DNA of 64,000 nucleotides from Comamonas testosteroni TK102 (lineage in GTDB: Bacteria > Pseudomonadota > Gammaproteobacteria > Burkholderiales > Burkholderiaceae_C). The stretch covers positions 2,542,001-2,606,000 of the forward strand of contig NZ_CP006704.1 of assembly GCF_000739375.1 (NCBI RefSeq). The letters run 5' to 3'. Of this stretch, positions 9,701 to 17,882 are shown piece after piece. Under the pieces are notes generated by a model. The model did not search any database. It was not told the origin of the DNA and saw only the letters and a list, made by a program, of their open reading frames with translations. A program made the position numbers and the translations under genes. Positions within the stretch are counted from its first letter, which is position 1. Every line of letters starts with the position of its first letter.

Positions 9701-10235
9701 AACCCATGGGGAACAGGTCAATCAGGCCGCCGCGTACCGCGTATTCGCCATGGCTGACCACCTGGGACACATGCTGGTAGCCCGCCAGCGTGAGCTGGGC
9801 CTTGAGCTTTGCCTCGTCGAGCTTCTGGCCCTGCTTGAATTCAAAGGTATAGCCAGCCAGAAACGAGGGGGGGGCCAGGCGATAGAGGGCCGTGGTGGCG
9901 GGCACGATGACCACGTCGGCGCCATGCTGCCTGTCGCGCTGGTTGATGCGCCACAGCGTGGCCAGGCGCTCGCTGATCAGATCCTGGTGCGGCGAGAAGC
10001 TGTCGTAGGGCAGGGTTTCCCAGTCGGGGAACAATGCGCAGCGCAGCTCGGGGGCGAAGAAGGCCATCTCCTCCATGAGACGATGGGCGTCGGCGGCATC
10101 GGCCGTGACGATGGCCGTGACCCGGCCGTCTTGCTTTTCACGCTCGCCCAGCCTGGCCAGCAGCAGCGCGTCGGCGCTGCCAACAGGGCGGGGCAGGTGA
10201 AAGCGTTTACCGGGGGTGAGCTTGGGCAGTTGCAT
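6744..10235 (-). CDS. mfd: transcription-repair coupling factor
   Basis: 1163-residue SF2 translocase that removes RNA polymerase stalled at DNA damage and recruits UvrA. The order is typical. The UvrB-like N-terminal module includes FPDWETLPYDSFSPH near residue 70. The RNAP-interaction (CarD-like) domain follows at about 480-540 (VGDPIVHADHGIGRYRGL). The helicase motor has Walker A GDVGFGKTE at about 637, the DEEH box (IIDEEHRFGV) at about 737 and the TATPIPRT motif. The second motor domain carries GRVGRSHHQAYAYL, and the C-terminal autoinhibitory domain ends near LRSLGQPLKSE. Length matches E. coli Mfd (1148). No missing motif was seen. The long open frames on the opposite strand here are antisense artefacts of GC-rich codons. 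Confidence 0.97.
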   Translation of the reverse strand: MQLPKLTPGKRFHLPRPVGSADALLLARLGEREKQDGRVTAIVTADAADAHRLMEEMAFFAPELRCALFPDWETLPYDSFSPHQDLISERLATLWRINQRDRQHGADVVIVPATTALYRLAPPSFLAGYTFEFKQGQKLDEAKLKAQLTLAGYQHVSQVVSHGEYAVRGGLIDLFPMGSLQPYRVDLFDDEIDSIRTFDPDTQRSLYPVPEVRLLPGREFPMDEEARAKFRSRWRELLEGDPTRSRIYKDMGAGIATAGIEYYLPLFFDETATVFDYLGDEATVVLHGDLEPAFQRFWQDTKDRYRLVQGDPDHPALPPETLFLSADQFYTRSKEHAQLALRPGTEDVADSAIFQKLEDLSVLRGADDPLAKLQKHIAAGTSRVLLLAESDGRRESLLDFFRASGVNPPVFDSLAEFQADATEKVGIATSSLMTGFAWVEEGLDFVTETELFASSPTGRRRRRQEQVSDVEALIKDLSELKVGDPIVHADHGIGRYRGLINMDMGQKNPDGTPALQEFLHLEYAADAVLYVPVSQLHLISRYTGVSPDDAPLHKLGGTQWEKAKRKAAEQVRDSAAELLNIYARRAARQGHAFRFPTADYEQFVADFGFEETADQRAAIHAVVQDMISPQPMDRLVCGDVGFGKTEVALRAAFVAAMGGKQVAFLAPTTLLAEQHYQTLVDRFSKWPIKVAEVSRFRSGKEITAAIKGISDGTVDIVVGTHKLLSESTQFKNLGLLIIDEEHRFGVRHKEAMKAMRAEVDVLTLTATPIPRTMGMALEGLRDLSVIATAPQRRLAIKTFVRNEGTGVIREAVLRELKRGGQIYFLHNEVETIENRKQKLEEILPEARIAVAHGQMPERELERVMRDFVAQRYNILLCSTIIETGIDVPSANTILISRADKFGLAQLHQLRGRVGRSHHQAYAYLMVPDLDGLTKQAQQRLEAIQQMEELGSGFYLAMHDLEIRGAGEVLGENQSGNMLEVGFQLYNEMLSEAVRSLKAGKEPDLLSPLSASTDINLHAPALLPNDYCGDVHLRLSFYKKLATAKTADQIDTLLEEIVDRFGKLPPQAQTLIDVHRLRVLSQPYGVVKVDAAPGVINISFKPQPPIDPMNIIHLIQKNKHIKLAGNEKLRIEKELENPKDRAQMVRDVLRSLGQPLKSETAVHA

Positions 10236-10481
10236 GGTTTTTCACAGACGAGCGCAGGCAGCGGCACACAGGTGCGGGCTGGATGCAAAAAAACGGGGAC
10301 AGATTGAATGCGGGCGAGTCCGGCCATCAAGGGCTGGGCTCACGGCCCAATCAGCGCGGAGCTGATGGTTGGCGGCGCATTCACTCAAAATGGGGACACC
10401 TCAAGGCGATGCAAGTCGAAAGCAGGTCTTCGATGGATCTCAGGGGCTTTCGGACGAAATGCTGATTTTAAAATACTGTGC

Positions 10482-11279
10482 ATGACAGATCGGTTTTTCT
10501 CGCCTGAGTCCATGACGGACGACAAGGCAAACGCTGCAGCGGCGTCGTCGCCGGCACCTGCGCCCCGCTGCTGGGGGCTGATTCCCTGCGCGGGTGTCGG
10601 TCTGCGCGCCATCGCCGCAGATTCACCGGCCCCCGAGCTGCCCAAGCAATACCAGAACGTTGCGGGCCAGCCCATGGTCATGCACACGCTGGCCGCCATG
10701 TTGGCGGTGGAGCGCATGCACCGGGTGCTGCTGGTGGTCTCTGCTGCCGATGGTTTCTGGCAGGGCCGCGCCACGGACGCTCGGCTCGGCATTGCTGCCT
10801 GTGGCGGAGCCACCCGTGCCGAGACTGTGAGCAACGGCCTGCAGGAGTTGCTGCGCATGGGGGCCAGCGGCGAGGACTGGGTGCTGGTGCATGATGCGGC
10901 GCGCTGTCTGGTCGCATCGGCGCAGGTCAATGCCTTGATCGATGCCTGCCTGCCGGATGCGGTGGGTGGGTTGCTGGCGCTGAAGCTGCCCGACACGCTC
11001 AAGCAGCAGGCCGCTGGTGCAGGCCCGGCGCGTGTGGCGCAGACGGTGGAGCGCAGCGACAAATGGCTGGCTCAGACGCCGCAGATGTTCCGTATCGCAG
11101 CCTTGCTGGCGGCGCTGCAGGCGGCGGGTGCTGCGGTAACCGACGAAGCCAGCGCCATGGAACTGGCCGGTCACTCACCCAGGCTGGTTTCGGGTGGTGC
11201 GCAGAACTTCAAGGTGACCTATCCCGACGACTTCGCGCTGGCCGAGGCCGTGCTGCTGCAGCGCAAGGCGCATGCCTAG
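10482..11279 (+). CDS. ispD: 2-C-methyl-D-erythritol 4-phosphate cytidylyltransferase
   Basis: 265-residue enzyme of the MEP isoprenoid pathway, forming CDP-methylerythritol from MEP and CTP. The CTP-binding loop reads IPCAGVGLRAIA followed by PKQYQ. Compared with the usual short spacing in IspD, the loop carries roughly eight extra residues (around ADSPAPEL) before PKQY. Other family motifs are VLVHDAARCLV, the DTLK segment, TPQMFR, TDEASAME and FKVTYPDD. Start at ATG 10482; a second in-frame ATG at 10512 would remove ten residues of non-conserved leader and is also possible. It sits just upstream of ispF, the usual pairing, with a 122-base spacer that contains a repeat. Confidence 0.94.
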   Translation: MTDRFFSPESMTDDKANAAAASSPAPAPRCWGLIPCAGVGLRAIAADSPAPELPKQYQNVAGQPMVMHTLAAMLAVERMHRVLLVVSAADGFWQGRATDARLGIAACGGATRAETVSNGLQELLRMGASGEDWVLVHDAARCLVASAQVNALIDACLPDAVGGLLALKLPDTLKQQAAGAGPARVAQTVERSDKWLAQTPQMFRIAALLAALQAAGAAVTDEASAMELAGHSPRLVSGGAQNFKVTYPDDFALAEAVLLQRKAHA

Positions 11280-11352
11280 ACGGATTCGCCATCGACAGGG
11301 CTCGGCGGCTGGCAGCACCGTGTCCGAGCCGGGTTGGCATAGATAGTATTTA

Positions 11353-11392
11353 ATTTGATAGCTGCTTGCGCTTTATGAGCAAGAGTTTGACA
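11353..11392 (+). repeat. short Comamonadaceae-type intergenic repeat
   Basis: Between ispD and ispF lies TTTGATAGCTGCTTGCGC followed by a reverse-complement arm GAGCAAG. The CTTGC/GCAAG arms can form a small hairpin. Diverged or partial copies of the TGATAGCT core occur at 53897-53920 and, on the minus strand, 54700-54716. This motif is one I recognise as widely scattered between genes in Comamonas, Acidovorax and Delftia genomes; its function is not known. Confidence 0.5.
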
Positions 11393-11401
11393 AGGATTTT
11401 T

Positions 11402-11884
11402 ATGAATTTTCGTATTGGTGAAGGCTGGGATGTACATGCCCTGGTTCCTGGGCGCAAGCTGATTCTCGGCGGTGTCGAGGTGCCTCACAGCCTGGGCTTG
11501 CTCGGCCATTCGGATGCCGACGTGCTGCTGCATGCAATCACCGATGCCTTGTTCGGTGCAGCGGCCTTGGGCGATATCGGCCGCCATTTCTCGGATACCG
11601 ACGCGCAGTTCAAGGGGGCGGACTCCGCCGTGCTACTGGCCGAAGCTGCCAGGCGCGTGCGCGCCAAGGGCTTCGAGATCGGCAATATCGACAGCACCAT
11701 CGTGGCCCAGGCACCCAAGCTGGCACCCCATATCGAGAAGATGCGCGAGCGTATTGCCCAGGTGCTGGAGCTGGATGTTGAGCAGGTCAACGTCAAGGCC
11801 AAGACGGCCGAGAAGCTCGGGCCTGTGGGTCAGCTGCAGGCCATGGAGGCCCGTGCAGTGGCCTTGCTGGTAAGGGCTGCCTGA
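11402..11884 (+). CDS. ispF: 2-C-methyl-D-erythritol 2,4-cyclodiphosphate synthase
   Basis: 160-residue MEP-pathway enzyme that cyclises CDP-ME 2-phosphate to MEcPP with release of CMP. Zinc ligands are D10 and H12 (GWDVHAL) and H44 ([10 protein letters not shown]). The [12 protein letters not shown] loop and the C-terminal [13 protein letters not shown] motif, which contributes to the CMP site, are complete. Length is normal. The ATG at 11402 is used because conserved sequence starts at residue 2. It follows ispD in the same direction. Confidence 0.97.
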   Translation: MNFRIGEGWDVHALVPGRKLILGGVEVPHSLGLLGHSDADVLLHAITDALFGAAALGDIGRHFSDTDAQFKGADSAVLLAEAARRVRAKGFEIGNIDSTIVAQAPKLAPHIEKMRERIAQVLELDVEQVNVKAKTAEKLGPVGQLQAMEARAVALLVRAA

Positions 11885-11918
11885 CCCTGCTTGACGCCAT
11901 GGCCGCGGCGAAAGCCGG

Positions 11919-12314
11919 TCATGAATCCCCGTAGAGGGCTTGCACCTCGGCCCCGGTCAGGGTCGGGGTGTCATTGGCCAGCGCGTAATAGTCGGGCTTT
12001 TCGTCGATATAGATCTGCTGTGCCAGTGTCAGCCCCCGGGCATCCTGAAACAGCCCGGCAGACAGAAAATGCTCGTTGCTGGCCAGCAGGCGATAGAAGA
12101 GGTGGGTGCCGCAGCTGCTGCAGAAGGCACGCTCGGCCCAAGGCGAGGATGCATAGCGCGTGACCGGGCCGCTGGTCTGCACTGCCGTGCCGCCATGCAG
12201 GGTGAAGGCGGGGCCTTCTCCCCAGCGCCGGCACATGCTGCAGTGGCAGACATGAACTTCGTGGGTGTCGGGTGTGGTGACGAGAACGGCTTCGCACAGG
12301 CATCGGGCTTGCAT
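11919..12314 (-). CDS. GFA-family (glutathione-dependent formaldehyde-activating enzyme-like) zinc protein
   Basis: 131-residue protein with the GFA zinc-ligand pattern: C-x-C near residues 5-7 (CLCEAV), CHCSMCRRW near 30, and FCSSCGTHLFYR near 75. The fold binds one structural and one catalytic zinc. Members have been linked to glutathione adducts and other small thiols, but most are uncharacterised. Start ATG 12314 has GGAGAG upstream. It lies just downstream of the sensor-kinase gene on the same strand with a 60-base gap, so it may be in the same transcript. The specific reaction cannot be predicted. Confidence 0.85.
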   Translation of the reverse strand: MQARCLCEAVLVTTPDTHEVHVCHCSMCRRWGEGPAFTLHGGTAVQTSGPVTRYASSPWAERAFCSSCGTHLFYRLLASNEHFLSAGLFQDARGLTLAQQIYIDEKPDYYALANDTPTLTGAEVQALYGDS

Positions 12315-12375
12315 GGTGAACTCTCCAGCAAATGGTTGAAAAGGCGATGCCGATTGTGCATGGAGGCGGACCGAT

Positions 12376-13878
12376 TCAGTCTTCCCCTGCCTCGTCGTCT
12401 TTCTTGTCGCGCGGCAGATTGCGCTTGACCTGGGGGCGCTGCAGACGCTGTTCGGGCGCCGCACCGGCTGTCACGCCCATGGCGCGCTGCAGCTGCAGAT
12501 GGGCGACCAGGCCGCCCGTCGATGAGTTGGAAAGGGCAAACATGCCGCCCATACGCTGCACCGTCTTGTCCACAATGGACAGACCCAGGCCTGCGCCTGC
12601 GGCTGCCGTGCGCGCCGTGTCGCCGCGGAAGAAGGGCTGGGTCAGGTTGGCCAGTTGCTCGGCAGGCACTCCCTTGCCATGGTCGCGGATGCGGATGACC
12701 ACCCATTTCTCGCTTTCCTTGGCAACCACGTCCACCTCGGTGGTGTCGGTGGACGGGGTCTTGCCGTAGCGGCGTGCGTTCTCGAAGAGATTGGAGATCA
12801 CGCGTGCCAGCTCCACCTCGTCGGCCATGACATAGAGGTCCTCCGGCACGTTCATGGTGATCTGCAGTTCGCGGTGGTCCTGCACGGCATAGACGCAGGA
12901 GGCAACCACGGCATGCAGGTCCACGGGGCTGAGCATGACGCGATGATCAGGGCGGGCGTAGTCCAGGAACTTGTCGATGGTGGCGTCCAGCTGCACGATG
13001 TCGGCCACCATATGCTCGCGCGCCACATCGTCATAGACGCTCATCTCGGTCTCCAGGCGCAGCCGTGCCAGCGGCGTGCGCAGGTCGTGGGAGATGCCGG
13101 CCAGCATCACGGCGCGGTCCTGTTCCAGCTTGGCCAGCTTCTGCGCCATGCGGTTGAAGCCGATATTGACCTCGCGGATTTCGCTGGTCACGGCTTCCTC
13201 GTCAAGCTGGCTGGCGTCGAAGTCGCCCTCGCGCACGCGGTTGGCCGCATAAGACAACTGCTTGAGCGGCCGGTTGATCAGACGGGCAATGGCGGCCGCG
13301 CCGATGAGCGAGAGCAGGGCGGCCGTGATCAGCCAGATCAGCCAGGTCTGGCCGCTGGCGGGAGTGAAGCGCGACTGGTCCATCAGCATCCAGTTGCGGT
13401 CGCCATTGATGGTGAAGCCCACCCACAGGCCAGGCTCCCCGTTGACGCTGCGCGCCACCACGGTGCCGTAGCCCAGGCGGGTGGTCAGCTCCTCGGTCAG
13501 CTTCTGGCCCAGAGCGTTCTGTTCCAGCAGCTCGAATGAGTCGCCGGGCTCGCGGGGCAGAATGCGCACGCCTTCCTGGTCGGCCATGGTCTTGATCAGG
13601 GAGACGCGGTTGATCGCATCCGAATGCTCGAGTGCGGCGCGGCTCAGGTTGACCAGTGAGGCCACCTGTTTGGCCGTCTGCAGTGTGCGCGGCTCGAAAT
13701 CCAGTGCCCGCAATGTCTGCAGCCAGGCCAGGATGCTGCCCACCAGCAGCAGTGCCAGCAGGCAGAAGGTGCGCCAGAACAGGTTCAGCCCCACAGGGGA
13801 GCGCGCTGTACTGCGCCGCTCGTACTCCAGGGGTACGGGGCTGGTGGCGTCGGGCGGCGGATGGTGGAAAGCGCTCAT
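12376..13878 (-). CDS. EnvZ-like sensor histidine kinase
   Basis: 500-residue inner-membrane kinase. An N-terminal cytoplasmic tail precedes TM1 (LFWRTFCLLALLLVGSILAW), a periplasmic domain of about 140 residues, TM2 (WLIWLITAALLSLIGAAAIA) and a HAMP linker (RPLKQLSYAANRVREGD). The HisKA box is ISHDLRTPLARLRLE, with the phospho-accepting His at about 264. The HATPase domain has N-box ELARVISNLFENARRYG, G1 IRDHGKG and G2 GAGLGLSIV. It pairs with the OmpR-like regulator immediately upstream (188-base gap, same strand). The pair resembles EnvZ/OmpR, which responds to osmotic or envelope signals, but the signal here is not known. A charged tail (DKKDDEAGED) extends beyond the catalytic domain. 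Confidence 0.9.
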   Translation of the reverse strand: MSAFHHPPPDATSPVPLEYERRSTARSPVGLNLFWRTFCLLALLLVGSILAWLQTLRALDFEPRTLQTAKQVASLVNLSRAALEHSDAINRVSLIKTMADQEGVRILPREPGDSFELLEQNALGQKLTEELTTRLGYGTVVARSVNGEPGLWVGFTINGDRNWMLMDQSRFTPASGQTWLIWLITAALLSLIGAAAIARLINRPLKQLSYAANRVREGDFDASQLDEEAVTSEIREVNIGFNRMAQKLAKLEQDRAVMLAGISHDLRTPLARLRLETEMSVYDDVAREHMVADIVQLDATIDKFLDYARPDHRVMLSPVDLHAVVASCVYAVQDHRELQITMNVPEDLYVMADEVELARVISNLFENARRYGKTPSTDTTEVDVVAKESEKWVVIRIRDHGKGVPAEQLANLTQPFFRGDTARTAAAGAGLGLSIVDKTVQRMGGMFALSNSSTGGLVAHLQLQRAMGVTAGAAPEQRLQRPQVKRNLPRDKKDDEAGED

Positions 13879-14066
13879 GAACAGCAATGCGGAAATAACT
13901 GGACCCGAGGGTACGCCCAATATGGGCAACACGGGTTACGGTTTGTCCAAAAAGTGTCTATCTACTGGTGGTTGTTGAAAGAGCTTGACTTATGGTCCTT
14001 ATGGACCGGCACCCAAGCACAGCAAGCCGCGCAGCGGGCGGCTTGTTGCAATGCAGGCGGGCAGAA

Positions 14067-14798
14067 TCAGTTCATGCCATCGGGTACGAACACATAGCCC
14101 ACGCCCCAGACGGTCTGGATATAGCGTGGTGCAGCTGCGTCTTCCTCGATCAGTTTGCGCAGGCGCGAGACCTGCACGTCCAGGCTGCGGTCGAACGGCT
14201 CGAATTCGCGGCCACGGGCCAGCAGGGCCAGTTTTTCGCGCGACAGCGGCTGGCGCGGGTGGCGCACCAGGGCCTTGAGCATGGCGAATTCGCCGGTGGT
14301 CAGCGGCAGCTCTTCGCCATTCTTTTGCAGCACGCGGGTACCCAGGTCGAAGGTGAAGGGGCCAAAGGTCACCACCTCGTTGTCGCCCGAAGGCGCGCCC
14401 GGTGCTTCCTGAGGAGGGCGGCGGCGCAGCACGGCATGGATGCGGGCCAGCAACTCGCGCGGGTTGAAGGGCTTGCCCAGATAGTCGTCGGCGCCGACTT
14501 CCAGACCCACGATGCGGTCCACGTCCTCGCCCTTGGCGGTCAGCATGATGATGGGGGTGCGGTCGTTGGCCGAGCGCAGGCGGCGGCAGATGGACAGACC
14601 GTCTTCGCCGGGCATCATCAGATCAAGCACGATCAGATCGACAGTCTCGCGCAGCAGGATGCGGTTGAGCGCCTTGCCGTCCTCGGCAATCATGATCTCG
14701 AAGCCTTCCTGCGTCAGATAGCGGCGCAGCAGGTCGCGGATGCGTGCATCGTCATCCACCACGAGGATCTTGTCAGTACGGTTGTTCGTCGTTGCCAT
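14067..14798 (-). CDS. ompR: OmpR-family response regulator
   Basis: 243-residue regulator. The receiver domain (residues 9-125) has the acidic pair in VVDDDARIRD, the phosphorylation site D59 (VLDLMMPGEDG) and the conserved Lys in KPFNPRELLARI. A winged-helix Trans_reg_C DNA-binding domain follows (TTGEFAMLKALVRHP, RSLDVQVSRLRKLIE, IQTVWGVGYVF). The strong likeness to OmpR through the receiver helix 4 region supports the symbol. It precedes its cognate EnvZ-like kinase, as in ompR-envZ operons. Targets in this organism cannot be deduced; porin control is the precedent. Confidence 0.9.
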   Translation of the reverse strand: MATTNNRTDKILVVDDDARIRDLLRRYLTQEGFEIMIAEDGKALNRILLRETVDLIVLDLMMPGEDGLSICRRLRSANDRTPIIMLTAKGEDVDRIVGLEVGADDYLGKPFNPRELLARIHAVLRRRPPQEAPGAPSGDNEVVTFGPFTFDLGTRVLQKNGEELPLTTGEFAMLKALVRHPRQPLSREKLALLARGREFEPFDRSLDVQVSRLRKLIEEDAAAPRYIQTVWGVGYVFVPDGMN

Positions 14799-15110
14799 GA
14801 TCGTCCTTATCGATTTATTTGTAACTGGCCCATTGTTATCGCTAGATCCAAAAAATCCAGCGAAACAAGCCCAAGTCTTGCCACTTGTTACGATTGTTGC
14901 GTTTGTAAATAGAACAATAAATGTTTCTTGAGGAACTTTTCACCAGTATTTTGCCCTATTGTTTCAATGGTTGTTCTGGTGGTGTGTCTAATGTCGGCTG
15001 TTCGTACATAAAGTCACACTCTGGGCTGACATGCTGCACAGCAGCGACTTTGCGCAATGGTGAAATGCATGTGTATCTGCATGGCCTGATTTACTTACAA
15101 GGTGAACCGC
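14799..15110. other. divergent intergenic region between ompR and the SIMPL gene
   Basis: 312 bases, noticeably more AT-rich than the coding sequence around it, presumably carrying both promoters. An inverted repeat ATTGTT (about 14892-14897) / AACAAT (about 14912-14917) lies about 100 bases upstream of ompR. No gene, tRNA or terminator was seen. Confidence 0.5.
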
Positions 15111-15860
15111 ATGAATCAATTTTCCAAGTCTTCCTCTTCTTCTCGCGCAGCGGCTGCCGCCCTTGCGCTGGCTGCGGCCTGTGCCGGTGGCAATGTCTGG
15201 GCGCAGGCCGCAGCGCGTGACGCGCAAAGACCCACCAATGTGGTGCAGCTGTCGGCCCAGGGCACGGTGGAGGTCAAGCAGGACTGGATGACGGCGACGC
15301 TGTCGGCCAGCAAGGACGGCCGCGATGCCGCTTCGGTGCAGTCCCAGTTGCAGAAGATCGTGGAGTCCGCCATGACCACGCTGCGTAACGATGCGCAAAG
15401 TCGGCAGATGGAGTTGAGCACCGGCAATTTCTCCATCTCGCCGCGTTATGGCAACAACGGCAAGATCGAAGGCTGGCAGGGCCAGGCCGAGATCGTGCTG
15501 CAGGGGCGTGACTTCGTGCGCATCACCCAGGCGGCGGCCAAGGTGCAGGACATGACATTGGCCAGCATGAGTTTCGGCCTCTCTCGTGAGGCACGGGAAA
15601 AGGTGGAGGGCGAAGCCCAGGCCAAGGCGATCGAGAACTTCCGCCAGCGTGCTGCGGCCATCTCCAAGAGCTTCGGCTTTGCAGGCTACAGCCTGCGCGA
15701 GGTCAATGTGAGCAGCAGCGGCGGTGGCGGGCATCCCATGCCGCGCCCGCGCATGATGAGCATGGCCAAGGCCAGCTATGCGGATGCCGCGCCCGTGCCG
15801 GTGGAGGCGGACCGCGCCGAGGTGACGGTCACCGTCGGCGGCTCGATTCAGATGCAGTGA
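15111..15860 (+). CDS. SIMPL (DUF541) domain periplasmic protein
   Basis: 249-residue exported protein. A serine/alanine-rich signal peptide ends near GGNVWAQA. The SIMPL/DUF541 domain begins at VVQLSAQGTVEVKQDWMTATLSA-like sequence and contains VQSQLQKIVESAM, a central hydrophobic strand (FVRITQAAAKVQD) and the C-terminal VEADRAEVTVTVGGSIQ. The fold is found in oxidative-stress and envelope-stress proteins of unknown mechanism (E. coli YggE). Start at ATG 15111; a GTG nine bases upstream is a possible alternative. Monocistronic, closed by a strong terminator. Divergent from the ompR-envZ pair, which could regulate it; that is inference from position only. Confidence 0.85.
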   Translation: MNQFSKSSSSSRAAAAALALAAACAGGNVWAQAAARDAQRPTNVVQLSAQGTVEVKQDWMTATLSASKDGRDAASVQSQLQKIVESAMTTLRNDAQSRQMELSTGNFSISPRYGNNGKIEGWQGQAEIVLQGRDFVRITQAAAKVQDMTLASMSFGLSREAREKVEGEAQAKAIENFRQRAAAISKSFGFAGYSLREVNVSSSGGGGHPMPRPRMMSMAKASYADAAPVPVEADRAEVTVTVGGSIQMQ

Positions 15861-15884
15861 TCGAATCTGCGTCAGGTTCATATG

Positions 15885-15915
15885 AAAAAAGGAGCAGCTT
15901 GCGCTGCTCCTTTTT
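15885..15915 (+). terminator. intrinsic terminator after the SIMPL gene
   Basis: Perfect 8-bp stem GGAGCAGC / GCTGCTCC with TTGC loop, preceded by six A and followed by five T. It can work in both directions. Confidence 0.9.
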
Positions 15916-16007
15916 GATTTTCATCATGATTTGATGCTGAATATGGCTTCTGGCATGCGCTAGATGCTATCTAATTGATAGACGCTTTTGCGCAAGCCCG
16001 GCGGTGG

Positions 16008-16796
<789 letters not shown>

Positions 16797-16865
16797 ACAA
16801 GGTCTCCGAATGAATTACGATGCGACACAGCCATTATCGGCCCCGGTCCTGAAAACACGTTCTCC

Positions 16866-17882
16866 ATGAATCAACCTACGCTGAATTACGTATCGTGTCC
16901 CGGAGCCTCTGCAATGGCTCCCACCTGGGCCAGCGCTCAGCGCCGGGAGCAGCTTGGGGCTCAACCCGAGGGCACCCACCGCATGGCGTACTGGGAGTGG
17001 AACCGTACCGGCAATCCAAGACATCCTCATGTCATCGTCTGCGTGCATGGCCTTTCGCGCCAGGGGCGGGACTTTGATGTGCTGGCCGCCGAGCTCAGCC
17101 GCTTTGCCCGCGTGATCTGCCCCGATGTGGTGGGACGCGGCGAAAGCGACTGGCTGGCCGACCCCATGGGTTATCAGCTGCCGCTGTACGCGGCCGATAT
17201 GTTGGCGTTGCTGGCCCAGCTGCATGCTCAGGCGCCGATTGAAACCCTGGACTGGGTCGGCACCAGCATGGGCGGCCTGATCGGCATGGGCATCGTGGGC
17301 CAGCCCGGTCTGCCGCTGCCGGTGCCGGTGCGACGGCTGGTGCTCAACGACGTCGGCCCGACCATTGAGTGGGAGTCGCTGGAGCGCATCGGTTCCTATG
17401 TCGGCAAAAGCTTGCAGTTTCCCAACTTCGAGAGCGCTGCCGCCGCCATGCGCTTGATTTCCGAAGGATTCGGCCCACATAGCGATGAGCAGTGGAGCCG
17501 GCTCTCGCAGGCCATGATCAAGCCAGATCCCCAAGGGGGCGTGGTGCTGCATTACGACCCCCGTATTGCAGTGCCCATGGCCCAGATGACGCGCGAGACC
17601 GCCCAGGCTGGTGAGGCCTTGCTCTGGCAGCTTTACGACCAGATCACGGCACAGGTCTTGCTTATCAGAGGGGCCGAGTCCGATCTGCTTTCTGGCCGTA
17701 CTGCCCAAGCCATGTCCGAGCGTGGCCCCAGAGTGCATTGCACGGAACTGGAAGGCGTGGGACATGCTCCAACGCTGATAGTGCCGGGGCAAGTGGCGTT
17801 GATACAAAAGTTTTTACAAGGGGATAAGGGTCTGCCTGCGAGCATCAGTCTTGCGCAGCAGGCCCAAGAGGAAGCTGCATGA
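16866..17882 (+). CDS. alpha/beta fold hydrolase
   Basis: 338-residue hydrolase. The oxyanion region is VHGLSRQGRDFD (about 60-71), the nucleophile elbow is GTSMGG with Ser134, the acid is probably in the LLIRGAESDLLSG strand, and the catalytic His is in EGVGHAPTL. No signal peptide, so cytoplasmic. The stop overlaps the ATG of relA by four bases, so the two are translated together. It faces the 3-hydroxybutyrate dehydrogenase gene. A role in hydroxyalkanoate or ester breakdown is possible from that neighbour, but no lipase-box variant specific to PHB depolymerases is evident. Substrate unknown. Confidence 0.85.
   Translation: MNQPTLNYVSCPGASAMAPTWASAQRREQLGAQPEGTHRMAYWEWNRTGNPRHPHVIVCVHGLSRQGRDFDVLAAELSRFARVICPDVVGRGESDWLADPMGYQLPLYAADMLALLAQLHAQAPIETLDWVGTSMGGLIGMGIVGQPGLPLPVPVRRLVLNDVGPTIEWESLERIGSYVGKSLQFPNFESAAAAMRLISEGFGPHSDEQWSRLSQAMIKPDPQGGVVLHYDPRIAVPMAQMTRETAQAGEALLWQLYDQITAQVLLIRGAESDLLSGRTAQAMSERGPRVHCTELEGVGHAPTLIVPGQVALIQKFLQGDKGLPASISLAQQAQEEAA

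Noticed and set aside
6552..10307. 1251-residue open frame on the plus strand
   Set aside because: It is exactly antisense to mfd, whose motifs are complete; long mirror frames are common in GC-rich coding DNA.
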